This document shows, one piece after another, positions 10,594 to 20,783 of a stretch of 64,000 nt of DNA (within the stretch, counting starts at the first letter, position 1; every line of letters begins with the position of its first letter). A model generated the notes under the pieces. That model did not search any database. It was not told the DNA's origin and was given only the letters and a program-made list of their open reading frames with translations. Origin of the DNA: Pyropia yezoensis (taxonomy: Eukaryota; Rhodophyta; Bangiophyceae; Bangiales; Bangiaceae); assembly GCA_009829735.1 (NCBI GenBank), contig CM020618.1, forward strand, positions 32,774,894-32,838,893. Direction: 5' to 3'. Both the position numbers and the translations under genes were made by a program.

Positions 10594-12329
10594 ATGGGAC
10601 CCGTCCTGCGGGTGCTGGCGGTGACGTCGGTGGGCGTGGTGCTCACGTCGGCCGCCGCGTCGGCGGCGGTCGTGGGTGGACGGTTGCGAGGTGAGGCGGC
10701 GGCCGTGGCCGGCCGTCCCGCTGAGCACACCGCCGCCGTCGCTGCTGCAATCTCTGGCGTGCTGGCGGCACCCCCCCGCGCGGTTGTGGCGGTAACCGCC
10801 AGGGAGGCCACTGGGGAGGACGGCTATGGGTACGTGGCCGGCGGGGAGGCGGCTGCGGTTGTAACCCCGACGCCCTCGGAGGAGGCCGCCGCCGAAGAGA
10901 CGGCCGAGCCGTCGGCGACGGAGGAGGTGGTGGAGGAGACGGCCGAGCCGTCGGCGACGGAGGAGGTGGTGGAGGAGACGGCCGAGCCGACGGCGATGGA
11001 GGAGGTGCTCGAGGAGACGGTCGAGCCAACGGCGACGGAGGAAGTGCTGGAGGAGACGGTCGAGCCGACGGCGACGGAGGAGGTAGCGGAGCAAGACGAG
11101 AAGCCTACGCCGACGCCGGCGGCCACGCCCACGGCGACGATGACGCCCACTCCGACCGCTACGCCCACCGCCACGATGACGCCCACTCCGACCGCTACGC
11201 CCACCGCCACGATGACGCCCACTCCGACGATGACGCCCACTCCGACCGCTACGCCACCGCCACGATGACGCCCACTCCGACCGCTACGCCCACCGCCACG
11301 ATGACGCCCACTCCGACCGCTACGCCCACCGCCACGATGACGCCCACTCCGACCGCGATGGTCACGCCCGCGCCTACGGTGATGGCCGCGGCGGTTCTGG
11401 CCAAACCCCATGTTGTTGTCACGCCCCCCCCTGCACCCGTGGTGCAGAAGCGAAAGGTGATCGTCCAGGCCGCCCCCAAGGTTGTCGTGCCGCGCCCGCG
11501 GGCGGTGCAGCAGAAGAAGGTGGTCGTCCAGCACCCGGGGGCGGTGGTGCAGCAGAAGAACGTGGTCGCCCAGCGCCCGCGGGCGGTGGTGCAGCAGAAG
11601 AAGGTGGTCATCCAGCGCCCGCAGGCGTTGGTGCAGCAAAAGGTGGTCGTCCAGCGCCCAAGGGTGGTTGTGCAGCAGCGCAAGCGCAGCAAGGTCGTGG
11701 TCAAGCGCCCCTTCGTCCCGGTGGTGCAGAATAAGGTGGTTGTCCGGGCCCCCCCGAAGGTGGTTGTCCAGCGTCCACGGGCGGTGGTGCAGCAGAAGAA
11801 GGTGGTTGTCCAGCGCCCTCGGGTGGTTGTGCAGCAGCGCAAGCAGCAGGTGGTCGTCCAACGCCCGCGGGCGGTGGTGCAGCAGAAGAAGGTGGTCGTC
11901 CAGCGCCGGCGTCCCGTGGTGCAAAAGAAGGTGGTGGTGCAGCGCAAGCGGAAGGTGGTGCAGCGTAAGCGCAAGGTGGTCGTCCAGCGCCCTCGGGTGG
12001 TTGTGCAGCAGCGCAAGCGGAAGGTGGTGGTGCAGCGCAAGCGGCCGGCGGTGCAACGCAAGCGGAAGGTGGTCATCCAACGCCCTGGGGCGGTGGTGCA
12101 GCAGCGCAAGCGGAAGGTGGTTGTCCAGCGCCGGCGGCCGGTGGCGCAAAAGAAGGTGGTGATGCAGCGCAAGCGGAAGGTGGTGCAGCGCAAGCGGAAA
12201 GTGGTGCAGCGCAAGCGCAAGGTGGTCGTCCAGCGCCCTCGGGTGGTGGCGCAGCAGAAGGTGGTGGTGCAGGCGAGCAAGCGCAAGGCCCTCCTTGGCC
12301 GCCCCACGGCGGGCAAGGTGGTGGCCTAA
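10594..12329 (+). CDS. secreted acidic/Thr-Pro/basic repeat protein, frameshifted
   Basis: The ATG at 10594 opens a signal peptide (MGPVLRVLAVTSVGVVLTS then AAASA). Three tracts follow. An acidic block of about five repeats resembles EETAEPSATEEVV. A Thr/Pro/Ala linker repeats ATPTATMTPTPT. A long basic block repeats VVVQRPRVVVQQRKRK with many QKK/RKR clusters to the C-terminus. I recognise no catalytic domain; it could be a wall or matrix scaffold in which the acidic and basic ends interact. In this sequence the frame breaks inside the linker: at about 11251-11256 one C is missing compared with the neighbouring units, so the first frame stops at 11268 and the basic block continues in another frame from 11265 to 12329. 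Either this allele is broken, or the base was lost in sequencing or assembly. Reading on through the basic block with no further stop argues that the lesion is recent or artefactual. Confidence 0.55.
11107..11373 (+). repeat. in-gene minisatellite encoding Thr-Pro/Thr-Ala repeats
   Basis: Units of about 36 bp based on ACGCCCACTCCGACCGCT and a CACCGCCACGATG segment are repeated about six times within the coding region. Replication slippage here is the likely source of the single-base loss that breaks the frame near 11254. Confidence 0.8.
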
Positions 12330-13530
12330 AGTGCGTGCGCGCCCACCGGTTGCCCTTTATCCCCCCCGCTCGTTGGACGGAACGCCATGCTGGCCGGTGG
12401 GTGTGCCATCGCGCCGCCGGTTACGAAGTGGCCGCCTGAGATGGCCCCCTGTGCCGAACCCATGCTCTTGTACATACATACGACGTGCCGGATCTGTCTA
12501 TGGCTTTAGGCCGGGTGGGGGGTTGCCGGCGTCAGGGGGAGTGGCGCTGCGGCGGCTCGCGCCGCCGTGCTTCCTTCTCGCCCACCCCCGCCCTATCCTT
12601 TCGCCGCCCTGCCTTCTTCCCGTTGGTGAGAGAGTGGTCTCCGGGCTTTGCTTCTCTTGGTTTAGGTCGTGGCCGCCACCTCCCCTTTGTATGAATTTAG
12701 GGCACAGCCGTTTCCACTGCCCACGTAAGCGGGCCTGACTGTATAGCGGGATGCCCAATGTCAATAGGTAGCCATAGGGTCTGCACGGTCACGGCTACGC
12801 TCGTTTTCCCTTTAGTTCTATTGTGGACAAGTGAAGTCACGGCTGCGCCAGAGATTTTCACCCCTTGTTTGCCCTGCACGCCGCCTCGCATTCCGCGCGG
12901 TCTCCGACGTGCGGTAACCGACGCTCGCACTGCCGTATCATCCGCCCGTCTCCCTCCAGCGCCGCTCCCAGTCCGTGCTCCGCCTCTCTCCCCAACCCAA
13001 ACAGCCCAGTGGACCATCACGCCTCGCCGTTCGCGGAGGCAGCGGTTTCGTAATCTCCACAGCTCGCTGGCTCCCACATCCCCCCTCAGCCGTCCGCGCG
13101 GCCACTCTTCGTAGCAGCGTTGGCCAGCGCTTTAGTGTCGTAGGAGAGCTGCTCATTTGTTCTCAACAGTCGCCTTCGGCGGGACTCATGCGAATGTGCA
13201 CCCCACATTAGAGAGCGCGGAGCGCAACGAACAGCCTCGGAACACGGCGTGATGCGCTAAACATACAATGGCACATCTAATTTCTGTACTGCCCCTAAAT
13301 CAAATCGTTATTGATCTCGTCATAGGATTACGACATGTCTATGGTACGTTGCACAAAAAAGATACATCGAGCATTATTTTCTTTTTTCTCCGGCGTTGTT
13401 CGGGCCACACCCCTCGGCCAATCAGGTGCCTCGGGAATTTGCCCCGGTGTAATGGACTGGTCCTGCTTGATGGTGGGCTCCTTTCGGGTGTGGTGTGCAC
13501 GCTCATTAGTCAGGCTTTTGGGAAAGTGTG
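12330..13530. other. intergenic region, no recognised gene
   Basis: The first 200 bp include a TGTACATACATAC run at 12469-12481 that could belong to the 3' end of the repeat-protein transcript. The rest is mixed-GC DNA without a gene. A fragment at about 13345-13375 is the reverse complement of a dispersed repeat found at 15.7 kb and 27.6 kb. Confidence 0.35.
13345..13375 (-). repeat. fragment of dispersed repeat, reverse orientation
   Basis: Read on the - strand this stretch gives GATGTATCTTTTTTGTGCAA followed by CGTACCATA. It matches segments near 15730-15762 and 27614-27647 with only a few differences. Outside this core the similarity is weak, so it may be a truncated copy or a shared transposon terminus. 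Confidence 0.6.
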
Positions 13531-13539
13531 CAGGGTTTT

Positions 13540-14470
13540 GACGGCCGCCGCGGTGGCCACGCCAGGGGTGTCGCCGGTGCTGCGGTCGGCGTCGGCGACG
13601 GCGGCGACGGTGGCGACGGTGGCGACGGGGGTGGCAGTGACGGCGGCGGCGTCGGTGGCGACGGCCGTGGCGGTGGCGACGGTAGCGCCTGGGGCGGCGG
13701 TGGCGACGCGGTGGCGGGGCCGACGGCCGTGGCGGTGGCGACGGCGGTAACGACTGGGGTGGCGGTGGCGACGGTGGCGACGGTGGCGACGGCGGCGACG
13801 GCGGCGGCGGCGGCGTCGGTGATGACGGCCGTGGGGGTGGCGATTGTAGCGCCTAAGGTGGCGCAGGCGACGCGGTGGCGGGGGCGACGGCCGTGCCGGT
13901 GGCGACGGCCGTGGCGACGCGGTGGCGGGGGCGACGGCCGTGGCGGTGGCGACGGCGGTGGCGACGCGGTGGTGGGGGCGACGGCCGTGGCGGAGGCGAC
14001 GGCGGTGGCGACTGGGGTGGCGGTGGCGACGGGGTGGCGGGGGCGACGGCGGCGGCGGCGGCGTCGGTGGCGACGGCCGTGGCGGTGGCGATGGTAGCGA
14101 CTAGGGTGGCGCAGGCGACGCGGTGGCGGGGGCGACGGCCGTGCCGGTGGCGACGGCGGTGGCGACGCGGTGGCGGGGGCGACGGCCGTGGCGGTGGCGA
14201 CGGCGGTGGCGACGCGGTGGCGGGGGCGACGGCCGTGGCGGAGGCGACGGCGGTGGCGACTGGGGTGGCGGTGGCGACGGGGTGGCGGGGGCGACGGCGG
14301 CGGCGGCGGCGTCGGTGGCGACGGGCGTGGTGGTGGCGACGGCGGTGGCGACGGGCGTGGTGGTGGCGACGGGGGTGGCCGTGGCGACGGGGGTGGCCGT
14401 GGCGACGGGGTTATCCGTGGCGACGGGGGTGTTGGTTGCTTTGGCTGTGGAGTGGGGGGCTTGCGTTGGT
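13540..14470. repeat. GC-rich minisatellite array (GGCGACGGNGGTGGC type)
   Basis: Nearly 1 kb consists of permuted short units of the form GGTGGCGACGGC. A higher-order unit of 248 bp is visible: the segment beginning GCGCAGGCGACGCGGTGGCG at 13861 recurs at 14109 and both copies run on almost identically. All frames stay open through the array and give Val-Ala-Thr, Gly-Asp-Gly or Arg-Trp repeats, so open frames here are not evidence of coding. Confidence 0.85.
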
Positions 14471-14499
14471 GGCGGTGGAGACGGAGAGCTTTTTCTGAC

Positions 14500-15440
14500 G
14501 GTGGGGTCGGCCACGTGTTTGGGAGAGGGGGGAAGAGGTTCGCAGTATGCGGGGGGGGGGGGTCGTGGGCGGTGTGATTTATGTGACGGGATGGGAAGCG
14601 TAGGTGGTGGCGGTGTTGCTGGTGGGGTTGTTAGGGGCGGTGATGCCGCCAGCGCTGGGTGAATCGCCGGCGTCGGCACGATTGTTTTTTTATAGTAAAG
14701 GAGGGCGGTCATGGGTGCCTTGTCGACGATGTCATAGCCAGGCAAGGTATCCCAGAATGTCTCGTGCAGGAAATCGGTGGCGGGAGTGTGGGGCGCGGCG
14801 GAGCAACGCACAATGCATGCAGACTACCCCCTCTCTCGCACCCCCGCGCAAAAGAGAACAGGCGCTTCTTTTCCCTATTCTCTTTTGCGCCCCGGCCCTA
14901 GACCACAAGAGCCATGCAGACCGTCGCGTTCCGCTTTTTTTTTTTTTCCCTCCCGTCTGCCTCCCCTTATCACCCCCCTCCCCCCGCCTCGCCCACACGC
15001 CCGGGGTGCGTTTTCCTCACCCTGGCACGCCTACCACAGCTCATCTAACGTTGAGGCTGGCGGCACCTTCTCCCTGGTTACCCCGTCCCCCTATCCCCCG
15101 AGCCACGTTGGATGCACCGAGGCTGGCACCACCTAAGTCGCCAACAATGGACCTGTCGTGCCAGGCGGGAGGAAAGGGTGGAAGGGGTTGCTTGGCACTG
15201 GCTGGCGGGAGGGGCAGGACGATGAGAGGGAACCAGAAGGCGAGAGAGGCGCTCTCCGCTTCCTCATCGGGGACCGTCGGGGCGCACGCTAACGGTCTCG
15301 AAGCATGACTAACGCATGAGCACCTGTCTTGCTCATCGACCAATCACACGAGCGCATTGGTTGAAACTATTCCCTCTCGCGAGACCATTTTATACACGAG
15401 GTCTCGCGAGCGAAAAAAGAATCTGAAAAAAGTGCCCTCC
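14500..15440. other. intergenic region, no recognised gene
   Basis: Mixed composition with a poly-T tract near 14936-14949 and C-rich runs. An 11-bp inverted repeat, CTCGCGAGACC at 15376-15386 and GGTCTCGCGAG at 15400-15410, could form a hairpin just upstream of the dispersed repeat copy. Confidence 0.35.
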
Positions 15441-15770
15441 AGCTGTCCCCGCGAAGCTCCCCTATCTCGACTACCCCCCTTCCAAGCCTCAGTTAGCACA
15501 TGGGCCCGAATCAGCCCCCGAGCAGTGCAAATCAATGCGAAAAGAAAGGCCCCATTTCAGGTTCGTCAGCATCTGGTCCACTCAGGGTGTCCCTCAGAGC
15601 GGTACACAAGCCAGGAGACCCAAGGACCTCATTAGTTCGCAAGGACCTCTATGATCCTTCTGTCAGCATAGCGGCCGTGGACCCCGTCACGGCCGATGTC
15701 CTGCCCGGGCCCGAGCAGAGAAAAACCTCGATGTATCTTTTTTCTGCAACGGACCATATCTACGAAGGAG
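15440..15770 (+). repeat. dispersed repeat, copy 1
   Basis: About 330 bp, shared in the same orientation with 27330-27650 at roughly three-quarters identity by eye. Shared landmarks in order are CTCGACTACCCC, CAAATCAATGCGAAAAG, CCCAAGGACCTCAT, GATCCTTCTGTCAGCAT and TGTATCTTTTTT. No coding frame is shared. It is probably part of an old transposon family; the two copies bracket the H3 gene and the Helitron. Confidence 0.7.
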
Positions 15771-16292
15771 CACAACAAGCTTTACCACACAAACTAAGAA
15801 ACCACATTCTAGTTGGTATGGCCAAATTCATAGACTAAAAAACAAAGAAATGTTTAGAGCAATAATCACATCCTCTGGGACTCACATGAGCCAAATCAGC
15901 TGAATCTGATGAAGATAGATATTCACAACTGAAGCTGTGCGCACAATCCTCCTCTGAGGGGTCTTCAAGGCTGGGCACGAGATCTGCGTGATGTCCACAC
16001 ACCCCGGATCTACGTGGCTGGACACGCCTCTCACTCTCATCTCAATCTCACTGTGCAGCGATAGAGTCGCTCCTCCCCAGGAGTGGGCGAGCTGCGCTGC
16101 CATCCGCCGAGAGGGTTGAACGCGACGCTGCACTCCCCCGGCGCCCCCCGCCCGCCCATGCCGCGGCCCTGCCCATTAGAGCACACAACCACTACCACGC
16201 ACGCCACTTACGCCCTCGCACGCTCCCCCACTACGCCCAACAAGCCCCCCGACCGCGGACCGACGACGTCTTCACCCTCCCGCCTGCGTGCG
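15771..16292. other. intergenic region upstream of the H3-like gene
   Basis: No gene is recognised. The final 250 bp before the ATG at 16293 are C-rich and pyrimidine-rich and probably hold the promoter and leader of the H3-like gene. No clear TATA box is seen. Confidence 0.35.
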
Positions 16293-16721
16293 ATGATTCG
16301 CAAGAAGCAGACCGCGCAGCGCCAGGACCCCACGGAGCCCGCTCGCCTGCGGCAGACTCGCAAGACTAAGAAGAAGGGCGCCAAGCGCCGTGGATCTGCG
16401 GCCGAGCCCCTACCCAAGCGTCGCTATCGTCCCGACACGAAGGCGCTACGCGACATCCGACGCTTCCAGCGCACGACGGAGCTGCTCATCCCAAAGCTAT
16501 CTTTTGAGCGGCTTGTGCGTGAGCTCGCCGCCAACTACGTCAACGGCCTACGCTTCACCGCGACGGCGGTCGAGGCGTTGCAGGAGGCGTGCGAGGCGTA
16601 TCTCGTGCTGCTCTTCGAGGACTCCGTCCTGTGTGCTGACCATGCCAACCGTGTGACTGTCCAGAGGCGCGACATGCGCTTGTCCATCCGCATTCGCGGC
16701 GGGAACGGCGCTCGATGCTGA
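16293..16721 (+). CDS. divergent histone H3 variant
   Basis: A single-exon gene for a 142-residue protein with a complete H3 histone fold. The frame is open upstream, but H3 similarity begins at the ATG at 16293: after Met removal the tail starts [10 protein letters not shown], aligning with canonical H3 positions 1-10. The core reads [32 protein letters not shown], then [36 protein letters not shown] and RIRG. Loop 1 has the canonical length, whereas most CENP-A proteins carry extra residues there; the position after FED is Ser rather than Thr. Canonical lysines 9, 56, 79, 115 and 122 appear replaced (by Arg, Arg, Val, Asn and Arg), while Lys4 and Lys64 remain. It may be a centromeric or specialised replacement variant, or a degenerating copy carried among transposons. 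That it is an H3-family histone is near certain; its role is not known. Confidence 0.9.
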   Translation: MIRKKQTAQRQDPTEPARLRQTRKTKKKGAKRRGSAAEPLPKRRYRPDTKALRDIRRFQRTTELLIPKLSFERLVRELAANYVNGLRFTATAVEALQEACEAYLVLLFEDSVLCADHANRVTVQRRDMRLSIRIRGGNGARC

Positions 16722-17218
16722 TAAGTTAAAGTATTGTGCAGCTCGCCTGGGGTGCCGACAAGTATCCCTATGACAACTTAACATAGTAGCCACCGTCACC
16801 GTCCTTGGTGGCATCTGCGTCTTTCGGTCGTGTTTGTGACAGTAGCAATATATATCCATCCACAGATCATCCCTCCGTCACAATAGCCATTCTCTGTGAA
16901 ATAGGTGCAGGAGGCGCACCAGACCAGCCACTGCCATGCGGAGTGACGCCCGTCGCTGCCATGCATCGCCCCACACATCGCCCCACACGACAACCGCCGT
17001 TTTTTAATTTTATATCTAATGTATAGTATTCTATACATGTGCCACCTGCCTTTCTGACCTGCTCTCGCCTTCTCCGATCTTCCCCTATCTCCTCCGTCGC
17101 GGCGGTCTGAGGGATGTCGTACGAGACCATGTTGTATGCCTACAGTCTTGCTTTTTCACTCATCTGTACGCACAAATAAGACCAGGACGAAGAAGGCGCT
17201 ACACCAGTCACTGGCTGT
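16722..17218. other. intergenic DNA between H3 gene and Helitron 3' end
   Basis: No gene is recognised. Two hairpins are visible: GCCACC and GGTGGC around 16788-16812, and ATGTATAG-TATT-CTATACAT at 17019-17038. Either could be the 3'-terminal hairpin of the - strand Helitron, which should lie downstream of its protease region. I do not see a convincing CTRR end, so the boundary is open. Confidence 0.35.
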
Positions 17219-18568
17219 TCAATCAATACACCCGCGCAGAACGCCAGCAGCAAAGCGGGTGCGTATCCGCGGCATGACGCTGGCATCAAAGGCAACAGGC
17301 TGCCCGTCGGCAAGCACACGAGCAGAGTGCACGACAAAAAAGCCACAGTCGTCACCATTGTCCTGCTGCGGGGAGCGGCCATCGTAGCAGACAGAGGTTC
17401 GCTTCGTCCACAGTACTAAGCCGGACCTCTGAGCCTCTCTGTTCAGCCAAAGCGACCGGCGCTCAAAGACGTTCTCCGAGTGGGAGCCCAGCGAATTAAA
17501 CTGCATGATGATCCCTTCTCGCGGAAGAACAACAGCAAGGAACCAGTGGTCTGCTCCCTCGTGGATGGGAACATATACCGCACGCTGGGAGAAGACGTTG
17601 CGCCCGCGATGGTAGCTCAAGATGCAACCGTGGTCGGAGTTGTAGATGCTGCCCTCGACCATGGGGTAGAAGTACGGCGCAAGGAACAGACAGCTCGCAG
17701 CAGCTGTGCCAGCGGCGACTCGGCGATCGTGACGACTTTGAAGCATAAGCATGATCACGTACATTCCATCACTGGTAAGACAACCGCCAGGACGAAAAGC
17801 GCGCAGGTCGTAGCGCGCCACGGGCCCGATGCCGGGAGGTCGGGCGACCTCATCCCACTCCCCAACGCTCGGATCTCCGAGGGCCATCGCCGATTTGATA
17901 GCCTGTAGCTTTCCGTCGGAGGTCGCACCGCTCCATTCGTCGCGGACGGGCACCTGCAGCGCGGACGCGGCATCCACCGATGGCAACAGGCCGGAAATGG
18001 CCAGCTCAGACATGAGGTGACCAGGTACACGCTGCTTGAGACGGACGGGCTGCACGCAACGCAGCTTGACAGGCACGGACTCCACCGAGGGAACCGCCAG
18101 AGATACTCCAACACGAGACAGAGACGAAGAACAGGGATCCTTGGCGAGATATGTCTCACGCGCAGACTCCACGTCGCAAGCACCTCGTTGCAGTGCGCCC
18201 ATGTGGTCAGAGTCGCAGGCATGATGCACACCTGCCTGGCCTGCGCGCCGTTCAGGATTGTACCGAGGGTGATCGCGGTCGCCATTCTTGCCAACCGACA
18301 AATCTGCGCCAGAGGCAGCGTGCATCCCACAGAGCAAGCCCTGAGCCGCAGCAACGGTCAAGCGCGGCTTCCAGACGAGCACCGTCTGGATAGAAAGCGC
18401 GTTGAGGCGCCTGTCCTCGGCCAACAGTGCACGCCCTGGACCGTACTTCCTTACCGCAGCCATAAAATCCGGCTGCACCACCATCGCTGCGACAGCATCT
18501 GCGGCCGCGACAAAATCAGGTATGTTGTGCACGACGGAGAGCGACTGGTCCGCCACGCCTAAATACAC
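17219..18568 (-). pseudogene. Ulp1/SENP-like C48 protease fused behind the helicase
   Basis: 449 codons. The first 25 appear to complete the PIF1 helicase. About 230 residues of linker follow, then a C-terminal domain with the Ulp1/SENP pattern: IYNSDHGCILSYH, IHEGADHWFLAVVLP (catalytic His, codon 17546-17548), MQFNSLGSHSENV, and DNGDDCGFFVVHSARVL with SPQQ before it (oxyanion Gln and catalytic Cys). The acidic member of the triad, usually Asp in the DSL motif, is Asn here. C48 enzymes remove SUMO-like modifiers; in transposons their role is not settled. This segment has no internal stop, so the protease part is the best preserved after the HUH region. Loss of activity through Asn is possible. 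Confidence 0.8.
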
Positions 18569-19539
18569 AGAGCGCTGACGGTTGGACCCTGCAGCTTGTA
18601 CGGTGTCATGAAAAACGCCGGCGTCAGCGGAAACTGCGCCACCTGCTTAACCACGTTGTTCCCCCGGGCCGCACCAGGAAGCTGGACGCCACCGCGAAAC
18701 TTCGGCATCATCACGGGAAACGCTCCTTGACCAGCATTCAATGGAATGCAATGTAAGCGGTCATGAGATGCCGCCACGCTTTCCACCGTAATCCATACAA
18801 CTTCCGCGGGGCTGGATGGCACCATTACAATGCCCCCACCTTCGACAACGAGCTCCCGAAAGAACGTTCCCGCCTGAAACTGCACAGATGTAACCGTCGC
18901 ACGAGTCCCGTTGGCGATGCCAAGCTCTGTCGCCAAGTTCTTGGTCACGAATACGGGCAGACCGCAGTACACGTCCAGGATCATTTCCATATCCGCAGAA
19001 CCCTGGCTTGGCTTATCCATGATAGCGCTTTGCTCCTGGACCGATAATGGCCGCCTGAGCGGGCGTGCGACAGCAAACAGCCGGACAAGACGTCGTGGCC
19101 TTCTCCGCGCAACGGCCTCCATCAGAGTCATTGACATCTGCTTCCTGGTGACGTTCGTGTACGCGACGATGGCGGGTTTGCGCGTTAGCACTTTGTTGTC
19201 CATGCCGGCTGATACCGCTCGCGTGTTTAGCCGATCAAGGCACTTATCGGACAAGCGGCCAGAACGAGCCGCACGCACGATCTCTTGATACTCCTCGTCA
19301 GACTGCTGCCGCACATTCTGCGTCAATTCGATGACGTTGTTGAACAGGCGCCAAAGATGATAACCACGTCTCTGAGCGTGCACTCGGGACGTAGCTGAGC
19401 GTGCACTCGGGTCGTAGCTGGAGGACCGGGCCAAGCGAAGTCTTCGAGCCTTGATTCTTGATGACGCAAGCAATCGTCGCTCGACGAGGACCGACCGCCG
19501 TCGACAGGCGCTGAGACAGAGCAGCCCGATAGCCCACAA
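18559..19539 (-). pseudogene. PIF1 helicase C-terminal half
   Basis: Useful sequence starts near RRGYHLWRLFNNVIELTQNV and RQQSDEEYQEIVRAARSGRL, the conserved PIF1 segment after motif III, and ends with FFMTPYKLQGPTVSAL, the motif-V-like segment. The first 60-odd codons are out-of-frame sequence upstream of the 23-bp duplication. The frame is lost at about 18565, where the next segment continues the helicase's last strand with VYLGVADQSLSVVHN. Confidence 0.85.
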
Positions 19540-20063
19540 GGAGAGGGTGAGGTACGAAGAGCGACCGCGGACGGAGCGCCGCTGGATTGCCGGCGAGCAG
19601 CTGCCATGCGGGCTCTAACGATAGACCGAAGGCGCGCGTCGGACGCCGCACGGGCCGCTGCACTGTCCACAAACAGGAAAGATGCTCCAATGGGAGGCAT
19701 CTGGTAGAAGTCCCCATCGAGGCAAATGTGCAAGGCCCCAAAGTCAACGTAACACTCCATCAGCAGCCGCATGCGCCCTTCCATCTCGACCAGCTGTTCA
19801 GGCAACAGCATCGACACCTCGTCGATGATGACCATGAGTGTGCCTCCAAATGCCGCGCACTGCGACGCTGAAGGCGCCGCGGGAGTCCGCCGTCCTTTGC
19901 CTGACAGTTGCGTCAGCGCGTGCAGCGTCGAGCCGCCGATAGCAGATGCAGCCAGACCGGTAAATGCGGATGTGAATACAGCTCTCGGACGGCCCCAGCT
20001 GCGACAGAGAAAGCGCAAGTCCTCGATCACGCGCGTCTTGCCGATGCCACCTTCACCTCCCAA
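19323..20063 (-). pseudogene. PIF1 helicase N-terminal half (Walker A and B)
   Basis: It begins with GGEGGIGKTRVIEDL (Walker A), followed by TGLAASAIGGSTLHAL, VIIDEVSML (Walker B) and GDFYQMPPIG (motif III), all typical of PIF1/RecD2-type SF1B helicases. The frame goes wrong at a 23-bp tandem duplication at 19376-19421. Removing one unit would bring it into frame with the next segment. Confidence 0.9.
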
Positions 20064-20069
20064 GCAGAA

Positions 20070-20783
20070 CTAAAGCTGGCCTGCCGCAGACAGTGGGCCG
20101 CCTGTGCCGCTGACGTTTTCAGCGTGCATGCCGATGGACCCGAGCGCAGGCGCGTCCGTATCGGCTCCTCCGAGGTCGCGAAGCATACTGCGGCCAACAG
20201 CCAGGGCAAGTATGGAAAACGCTGTCATTTTCAGCTCGTTGAGGGAGAAGATGCCCCCGACAGCTCCCATGCTCAAACCACTTGGTGCTACATCCGGAAC
20301 AGGGGCTGGTACACATGCTTTCTGCGTGGGCTGCATGGTATCAAGAAGAGCCTCACGAAGAGCTTGCACCGTCACGAGTGGCATCCCCTCTGCTGGATGC
20401 TCGCCACTGACTGCAGCGTCCTCGGCGCCTTCATCAAAGGCCCCTTCGAGGTTGCCGCATCTAAGCCGTGCGCACAATTCGGCTGCCTCAGGCTCAACAG
20501 AAGCGGAATTGATACGAGGAAGCCCACAACACAGCACGTCCTCAACCTCCATGTCTGTGGCGTCAATCGTGTCGCACATATGCTGGCGTTCAGCAATCGT
20601 CCGGTGCCACCCTGCTTGAAAGTCGCATAATGCGCCTGATGTGCCAGAAGCAGTCTCAAAGATGGCGTCGGACAAGACATTGAGCGCGCCAGTGGACAAG
20701 AGTCTCTTGACCAGCGGGTCTACCGCCATTGGCGCCGCACCCGCAGCGTCCACCACGCACGCATTGACAACAGCTTCAGCCAC
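20070..20783 (-). pseudogene. Helitron Rep-helicase linker segment
   Basis: 237 codons without a strong motif of their own, connecting the Rep region to the helicase. It ends at TAG (20070-20072). The next segment starts in the same frame a few codons later with LGGEGGIGKT, so a single nonsense codon separates the linker from the helicase Walker A motif. Confidence 0.7.

Noticed and set aside
9480-10811. 443-codon - strand frame
   Set aside because: Pro/Arg-rich, no domain, and antisense to the promoter and leader of a better-supported gene.
13268-14811. Long frames on both strands through the 13.5-14.5 kb repeats
   Set aside because: Every frame is open because the repeat unit lacks T-A-G/T-G-A/T-A-A combinations; products are pure Val-Ala-Thr, Gly-Asp or Arg-Trp repeats.
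16293-16721. Firm assignment of the H3-like gene as CENP-A
   Set aside because: Loop 1 is not lengthened and the N-terminal IRKKQTA is H3-like, so CENP-A remains only one option.
16788-17038. Precise Helitron 3' end at one of the two hairpins
   Set aside because: No CTRR terminus at the expected distance could be seen in either case.
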